From contig PMKK01000283.1 of assembly GCA_003157715.1 (NCBI GenBank), positions 1 to 9,461 on the forward strand: a stretch of DNA of 9,461 nucleotides. The letters are read 5' to 3'. The position numbers and the translations under genes were made by a program. Of this stretch, positions 6,866 through 9,461 are shown piece by piece. The DNA comes from Actinomycetota bacterium. GTDB lineage: Bacteria; Actinomycetota; Thermoleophilia; UBA2241. The notes beneath the pieces are model-generated. The model saw nothing but the letters and a program-made list of their open reading frames with translations, was not told the DNA's origin and ran no database searches. How positions within the stretch are numbered: position 1 is the stretch's first letter; each line of letters opens with the position of its first letter.

Positions 6866-6891
6866 CGCCGACGCAAACAGTGACGCCAGCG

Positions 6892-6921
6892 GTGACGCGA
6901 GCGGCGAAGTTCTGGTAGATT
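6892..6921 (+). promoter_or_regulatory. Housekeeping-type promoter for the 6945 gene
   Basis: GTGACG (6892-6897) serves as a weak -35, followed by an 18-base spacer and TAGATT (6916-6921) preceded by TGG, an extended -10 arrangement. Transcription would start near 6928, giving a leader of about 17 bases that contains the Shine-Dalgarno. This promoter would exclude the upstream hairpin RNA from the message. Confidence 0.45.
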
Positions 6922-6944
6922 GGCCGTGCTGTGAGGAGGCTCAG

Positions 6945-7142
6945 GTGATCTACTCAGTGGTCCCGCCCGAGCTCGGCGAAGAGGTCTACGCGCGCCTCGT
7001 CGAGCGTTACAAGGACAACCCCAACATCACGGTCATCATGGACCGGCGCAAGGCCGACCGCCGCAAAGACAGATCGGGCGGCGGCGGGCGCGAGACCCGC
7101 GATCGACGGCGCCGGCGCCTGCCGGGCTCGTTCGACGTGTGA
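6945..7142 (+). CDS. Small conserved-type hypothetical protein with RRK/DRR-rich C-terminus
   Basis: 65 residues from GTG 6945, with GAGGAGG at 6933-6939 and 5-base spacing, which fixes the start. The first half looks like a small beta-alpha-beta unit: MIYSVVPPEL, the helix GEEVYARLVERYKDNP, then ITVIMDRR. The second half is highly basic and Gly/Arg-rich (MDRRKADRRKDR ... RETRDRRRRRLPG). No function is known to me. The MDRR...DRR motif could be a disordered nucleic-acid or phosphate-binding tail, but that is a guess. It is preceded by a sigma-28-like promoter and structured RNA as well as a closer promoter, so a motility link is possible. The thioesterase follows on the same strand after 131 bases. 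Confidence 0.78.
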   Translation: MIYSVVPPELGEEVYARLVERYKDNPNITVIMDRRKADRRKDRSGGGGRETRDRRRRRLPGSFDV

Positions 7143-7167
7143 CCCGAGAGCCTGAGCGGACAAGCAC

Positions 7168-7242
7168 GTGAGCGCACCACCAGCCCGGACGACCGGGCAT
7201 CAAGAGAGCACGGCACGCTCCCACGCGGCCGACACCCGATGA
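7168..7242 (+). other. 24-codon mini-ORF leading into the thioesterase start cascade
   Basis: GTG 7168 begins GTGAGCGCA, like the thioesterase start, and runs in frame to TGA 7240-7242. That stop overlaps the ATG of the next mini-ORF (ATGA at 7239). No clear Shine-Dalgarno is seen. It may be a chance ORF or a vestigial start. Confidence 0.3.
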
Positions 7243-7307
7243 GCGCGGCGACTTTCCGCGCGGGCGGCACCCAATGAGCGCCGCGGCCATCCGCGCGGCC
7301 GACACCC
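7224..7307. repeat. 35-bp tandem repeat spanning the thioesterase translation start
   Basis: Two full units (7224-7258, 7259-7293) and a partial third (7294-7307) have an exact 35-bp period. Each begins CGCGGCCGACACCC or a close variant, and both full units contain an ATGAGCGC start. The third unit's 14 bases match the first exactly and lie inside the thioesterase gene. Confidence 0.8.
7239..7277 (+). other. 12-codon mini-ORF overlapping the thioesterase start
   Basis: ATG 7239 encodes MSAATFRAGGTQ and stops at TGA 7275-7277, which overlaps the thioesterase ATG 7274 (ATGA). Its peptide mirrors the true N-terminus MSAAAIRAADT because the initiation region is tandemly repeated. It could deliver ribosomes by termination-reinitiation. 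Confidence 0.4.
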
Positions 7308-7759
7308 CCGTCGAGCTCTCCGCCCTCATGCAGCCGGCCGACGCCAACTTCATGGGCGTCATCCACGGCGGCGTCATCCTCAAGGCGATCGACGAAGCGG
7401 CCGGCACCTGTGCCTACCGCTTCGCCCGCCGGCGCGTGGTCACGGCCTCGATCGACCGCACCTCGTTTCACTACCCCGTGCAGATCGGCAACCTCGTCGT
7501 CTTCAAAGCCACGATCAACTGGGCCGGACGCAGCTCGATGGAGGTCGGCGTGCGTGTCGAAGCCGAAGACCTCGACACCGGCACGTGGCTGCACACCAAC
7601 TCGGCCTACCTGGTGTATGTGGCTCTCGGCGACGACGGCCGCCCCACGGCCGTGCCCCAACTCCTGCTCGAGACCGCGGCCGAGCGGCGCCGCTGGGCGG
7701 CCGCCGAAGAACGCCGCCGCGTGCGCCTCAACGAACGCGGGCGCGAACCCCGCGAGTAG
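7274..7759 (+). CDS. Hotdog-fold acyl-CoA thioesterase (YciA/ACOT-like)
   Basis: 161 residues. The hotdog signature is clear: PADANFMGVIHGGVILKAIDEAAG (about 21-44), with Asn25, His31 and Gly32-Gly33 before the central helix and Asp40 as likely catalytic residue. Later come VTASIDRTSFHYPVQIGNLVVFKA and RSSMEVGVRVEAED, the typical strands of YciA/BFIT-type acyl-CoA thioesterases that hydrolyse fatty or short acyl-CoA to acid and CoA. The C-terminus is an Arg/Glu-rich helix (ETAAERRRWAAAEERRRVR). ATG 7274 is chosen because family homology begins shortly after it; no strong Shine-Dalgarno is seen. The start lies in a 35-bp tandem repeat and overlaps the stop of a mini-ORF. It is probably cotranscribed with the 65-residue gene. 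Substrate unknown. Confidence 0.9.
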   Translation: MSAAAIRAADTPVELSALMQPADANFMGVIHGGVILKAIDEAAGTCAYRFARRRVVTASIDRTSFHYPVQIGNLVVFKATINWAGRSSMEVGVRVEAEDLDTGTWLHTNSAYLVYVALGDDGRPTAVPQLLLETAAERRRWAAAEERRRVRLNERGREPRE

Positions 7760-7784
7760 AAGCGAGGACAAGCGGGCCCGCACC

Positions 7785-7885
7785 GAGCGGCGAACCCCCG
7801 AAGCTCTGTGCCGAGTCGCGAACCCCCGATGCCCTGTGCCGAGTCGCGAACCGCGGGGCTCGGCGCCGAGTCGTGAACCGCGAAC
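7785..7885. repeat. 28-bp tandem repeats between convergent genes
   Basis: Units begin at 7785, 7813, 7841 and 7868, each starting GAGTCGCGAACC or a close variant. The first two are 28 bp, the third 27, and the fourth is cut short by the end of the DUF1385 gene. They fill most of the 126-base convergent gap. GCCGAG (7838-7843) and CTCGGC (7859-7864), with inner CGCG/CGCG, form a hairpin that might act as a bidirectional terminator, though it lacks T-runs. Confidence 0.85.
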
Positions 7886-8701
7886 CTAGACCGTGACGGG
7901 CGTCGGCGCGTGCGCCACGCCCTCCACCCGCAGCAGTTCCTTCAGCGCCGCCTGGGCGACGTCGAGCTGATCGCTGCTCGGCTCACGCGTCGTGAAGAGC
8001 CGCTGCATGGTAACGCCCGGAGCTCGCAGAAGCTCGGCCAGCGGGTGACCACGGTGATGGGCCATCCACGAGAAGATCTCGAACGCCGAACCGAGAGAGA
8101 CCAGCCCCATGACCAGCGTCGACAGCGGATCGTTGTCGTTGCGGGTGGCGCGCAGCACGAGCCCTGAGCCCAGATTCGTGAGCAGCAGCGGACCGAGCAG
8201 GTTGGTGCCGCAGCGGTCGTGCTCTTTGGCCGCCGCCGCGGGCTCGCCGCCGGTCTCGTAGGCCGCCACGCTCTTGTGCTCGGCGCCGTGGAACCGCGAC
8301 AGTTCGCTGGCGTGCACGGCAAGCAGTGCCGGCAGCACCGAGAGCGCCGAGACGGTGAGCTCGCGCAGCATGGGTGCCTGCTTCATCGTGCGGCGCAGTA
8401 CGACCGTGGCGGCAGCGGAGCCAAGGGCGGCGCCGAGCAGCGCCGGGTCCTCCTGGGGCAGCACCGGCCGGCCGAGCGCGCGACGCATGGCCGGCAGCGC
8501 GATCGTGGTCTCTATCAGACGGCTCACGCCGCGCACGACCGGCACCCGGTCGAAGACGCCGCGCCCCGGCAACCGGCTCTTGGCGCCGGAACGCACCTTG
8601 ACCTCGCCGTCGGGCAGCCGCACCGCGGCCGCCCAGGTGTCCTGGCTCTGCAGGAAGACGCCGTCTCTGAGGGCCATGCCCCCGATGCGCAGATCGGCCA
8701 C
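7886..8701 (-). CDS. DUF1385 family membrane protein (YqhQ-like)
   Basis: 271 residues from GTG 8701, which has AAAGGA (8707-8712) with 5-base spacing and lies just before the family's conserved LRIGGMALRDGVFL start. A longer reading from GTG 8752 (288 residues) has AAGGTGG only one base upstream and adds an unconserved Arg-rich piece. Conserved DUF1385 elements are FHGAEHKSVAAYE (about 137-149), EHDRCGTNLL (160-169), and the end RLFTTREPSSDQLDVAQAAL. Hydrophobic stretches near 88-105, 113-130, 167-186 and 195-211 suggest a membrane protein. The His, Glu and Cys in the conserved motifs look like potential metal ligands; the biochemical role of the family is not established. It is convergent with the thioesterase. 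Confidence 0.9.
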   Translation of the reverse strand: MADLRIGGMALRDGVFLQSQDTWAAAVRLPDGEVKVRSGAKSRLPGRGVFDRVPVVRGVSRLIETTIALPAMRRALGRPVLPQEDPALLGAALGSAAATVVLRRTMKQAPMLRELTVSALSVLPALLAVHASELSRFHGAEHKSVAAYETGGEPAAAAKEHDRCGTNLLGPLLLTNLGSGLVLRATRNDNDPLSTLVMGLVSLGSAFEIFSWMAHHRGHPLAELLRAPGVTMQRLFTTREPSSDQLDVAQAALKELLRVEGVAHAPTPVTV

Positions 8702-8799
8702 CGTGATCCTTTCGTCTCGAGCGGCGGGCCGCCAGGCCTGCCGCAGCCACACACCACCTTACGCGAACCACCGAGCGCTCTGCGTGGCGCCCTTTGCGT

Positions 8800-8840
8800 G
8801 CCGCGTCTCGTGCGGCCTCTCGCGCCGCGTCTCGTGCGGC
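8800..8840. repeat. 24-bp-period repeat in the DUF1385 leader
   Basis: GCCGCGTCTCGTGCGGC occurs identically at 8800-8816 and 8824-8840, period 24. Each copy is itself an inverted repeat (GCCGC/GCGGC around a 7-base loop), so the leader RNA could form two small hairpins in tandem. Confidence 0.8.
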
Positions 8841-8895
8841 GTGCCTCATGTGGCGCGGCTTGCGCGCCACGCGGAGTTGTTCCCGGTGCTTTTTC

Positions 8896-8901
8896 ATACT
8901 A
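8896..8901 (-). promoter_or_regulatory. Possible -10 box for the DUF1385 gene
   Basis: TAGTAT on the minus strand is one of the few AT-rich hexamers in the 400-base gene-free stretch upstream of this gene. No clear -35 is present. Use would give a leader of about 190 bases containing the 24-bp hairpin repeats. Confidence 0.3.
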
Positions 8902-8920
8902 CCCGTCGCCGACCGCGAAA

Positions 8921-8996
8921 GCCGCCCGGCATCGCGGCAGCCGCCCGACATCGCGGCAGCCGCCCGGCATCGCGGCAGCCGCCCGATCTGGTGGCC
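8921..8996. repeat. 19-bp tandem repeats
   Basis: GCCGCCCG begins units at 8921, 8940, 8959 and 8978, period exactly 19. The first three units are nearly identical (GCCGCCCG[G/A]CATCGCGGCA) and the fourth diverges. A period not divisible by three argues against a coding role. The stretch 8753-9108 otherwise holds no supported gene. Confidence 0.85.
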
Positions 8997-9018
8997 GCTG
9001 CCTTGCCTCGTGGCGGCT

Positions 9019-9094
9019 GCCCGACCAATCGGCTGGCCTGCCTCGTGACGGTTGCCTGCCTCGCGACCGCCGCCCGACCAATCGGCTGGCCTGC
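9019..9094. repeat. Pair of identical 23-bp direct repeats, 53 bp apart
   Basis: The same 23 bases starting GCCCGACCAATCGGCTGG occur at 9019-9041 and 9072-9094. They lie immediately upstream of the -10 box at 9109, so the right copy covers the expected -35 region. They could be decayed tandem repeats or a duplicated regulator site. Confidence 0.8.
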
Positions 9095-9108
9095 GGCCGA
9101 AGTTGTCC

Positions 9109-9114
9109 TATACT
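9109..9114 (+). promoter_or_regulatory. -10 box TATACT of a short transcription unit
   Basis: TATACT is a 5/6 match to the housekeeping -10 consensus and stands out in this GC-rich DNA. Transcription would start near 9121. No good -35 lies 16-18 bases upstream; the place is occupied by the right 23-bp repeat, so an activator is possible. Confidence 0.55.
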
Positions 9115-9126
9115 GAGAGTCACGTT

Positions 9127-9144
9127 CCGGCGAGCGCTCGCCGG
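9127..9144. promoter_or_regulatory. Perfect 18-bp palindrome at the transcript start
   Basis: CCGGCGAGCGCTCGCCGG is its own reverse complement. It lies just after the predicted start point and 22 bases before the Shine-Dalgarno. It could be a repressor operator or, in RNA, a 7-bp hairpin with a GCGC loop. Confidence 0.6.
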
Positions 9145-9177
9145 GGCGGGTCTTGCAGTCGAAACAGGAGGTGGCTG

Positions 9178-9222
9178 ATGACAGATTCTGAGGTAGCGAG
9201 ACGGAAGGCAGTCGCCTTCTGA
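9178..9222 (+). CDS. 14-codon leader peptide or small-protein ORF
   Basis: ATG 9178 has an ideal AGGAGGT (9166-9172) with 5-base spacing and encodes MTDSEVARRKAVAF before TGA. The start signal is as good as any in the window. No homology or obvious regulatory codon run (Trp, His, Leu, Cys) is seen. The last six codons form a hairpin with GAAGGC (9204-9209) and GCCTTC (9214-9219) around AGTC. The ORF is followed by another hairpin and a strong terminator, so it may be an attenuation leader for the downstream HAD gene or a free-standing micropeptide transcript. Confidence 0.5.
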   Translation: MTDSEVARRKAVAF

Positions 9223-9240
9223 GCGCCTAGCTCACCTGCT

Positions 9241-9263
9241 GCGGCTGTCTTTCGTTGAGCCGC
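9241..9263 (+). other. Hairpin between the 14-codon ORF and the terminator
   Basis: GCGGCT (9241-9246) pairs with AGCCGC (9258-9263) around an 11-base T-rich loop. With the ORF-end hairpin and the terminator it makes three stems in series, the layout of many attenuators. Confidence 0.5.
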
Positions 9264-9267
9264 CCGA

Positions 9268-9306
9268 GGGGCGGGGGCCTACCGGCCCCCGCCCCTTCCT
9301 TTGTTT
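9268..9306 (+). terminator. Strong intrinsic terminator
   Basis: GGGGCGGGGGCC (9268-9279) and GGCCCCCGCCCC (9284-9295) form a perfect 12-bp stem with a TACC loop, followed by the T-rich TTCCTTTGTTTC. It would end the short transcript from 9109 before the HAD gene. Confidence 0.85.
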
Positions 9307-9371
9307 CTGGCCCCGCTTTCTGTTGGCTTCCGGCCTTTCTTCCCGTGCCGTGAGCTGGGCATCTCGTGCTG

Positions 9372-9377
9372 TAGGCT
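9372..9377 (+). promoter_or_regulatory. -10-like box suggesting a leaderless HAD mRNA
   Basis: TAGGCT fits TANNNT and ends 7 bases before the ATG at 9385, so the predicted start point is at or next to the A of ATG. There is no Shine-Dalgarno upstream of this ATG. Leaderless mRNAs of this layout are common in actinobacteria. Confidence 0.4.
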
Positions 9378-9384
9378 AGCCATC

Positions 9385-9461
9385 ATGTCCGCGACGATCC
9401 GACTTGTGGCGACCGACCTCGACGGCACCCTCCTGCAGCCCGACGGCACCGTCACGCCGCG
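9385..9461 (+). CDS. HAD-superfamily (Cof-like) hydrolase, N-terminal fragment
   Basis: The first 25 codons, MSATIRLVATDLDGTLLQ..., are present and the window then ends. The DLDGTLL motif is HAD motif I, with the two Asp (residues 11 and 13) as nucleophile and general acid. The short lead and 'DLDGTLL' form are typical of Cof/IIB-type phosphatases acting on sugar phosphates or nucleotides, but the cap domain is not visible. No ribosome binding site is seen. Confidence 0.88.
   Translation, partial: MSATIRLVATDLDGTLLQPDGTVTP

Noticed and set aside
7983..8951. 322-codon minus-strand ORF starting upstream of DUF1385
   Set aside because: It is out of frame with the conserved DUF1385 protein over most of its length; its first part is repeat-encoded ARDAAREA-type sequence.
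3317..9094. CRISPR arrays as the explanation for the repeats
   Set aside because: Units are contiguous or degenerate with no unique spacers of uniform length, and no cas genes are present.

Overview
The window is very GC-rich, bacterial, and densely coding. GTG starts are common and gene ends often overlap by 4 to 11 bases. The protein types (OmpR-family two-component system, a four-GAF diguanylate cyclase, a DUF1385/YqhQ-like protein, an Amidase_6 protein, a hotdog thioesterase and a possibly leaderless HAD gene) and the base composition suggest an actinobacterium, possibly a Coriobacteriia-like or other deep, motile lineage. That placement is inference; no marker gene is present.

Left part (about 62-6508, all minus strand). 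Read in transcription order, a large GAF(x4)-GGDEF protein (6508 to 3806) is followed, through a 4-base GTGA overlap, by a 70-residue ORF that resembles only the last part of a second GGDEF domain (3809 to 3597). After a short promoter region with two adjacent 11-bp direct repeats comes a response regulator / sensor kinase / membrane-anchored amidase operon (3277 to 62; overlaps of 4 and 11 bases). The two-component system probably reads an envelope signal, and the cotranscribed cysteine amidase may act on the envelope. The response regulator start is ambiguous because 18-bp tandem repeats lie, fully in frame, between a strong ribosome binding site and the conventional start.

Middle (6509-6944) is a divergent intergenic region. 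It holds a very good match to a flagellar sigma-28 (FliA/SigD) promoter reading right, a long stable hairpin, three 24-bp repeats, and a housekeeping-type promoter. The apical part of the hairpin is perfectly complementary over 11 bases to the ribosome binding region of the next gene, a 65-residue Arg-rich protein (6945-7142). A hotdog thioesterase follows (7274-7759). Its translation-initiation region is repeated in tandem with a 35-bp period, giving two mini-ORFs linked by ATGA overlaps.

Right part. A DUF1385 protein is encoded on the minus strand (8701 to 7886), convergent with the thioesterase across 28-bp repeats. Its upstream region to about 9100 is gene-free and filled with 19-, 24- and 53-bp repeats. 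Next comes a compact unit: a -10 box, an 18-bp palindrome, a perfect Shine-Dalgarno, a 14-codon ORF, hairpins, and a strong intrinsic terminator (9109-9306). The window ends in the first 25 codons of a HAD-superfamily (Cof-like) phosphatase.

The most unusual overall feature is that short tandem repeats of different unit sequence and length sit at nearly every gene boundary, and at several gene starts they remain compatible with translation. The most interesting single locus is the sigma-28 promoter plus the hairpin that is antisense to the downstream ribosome binding site.
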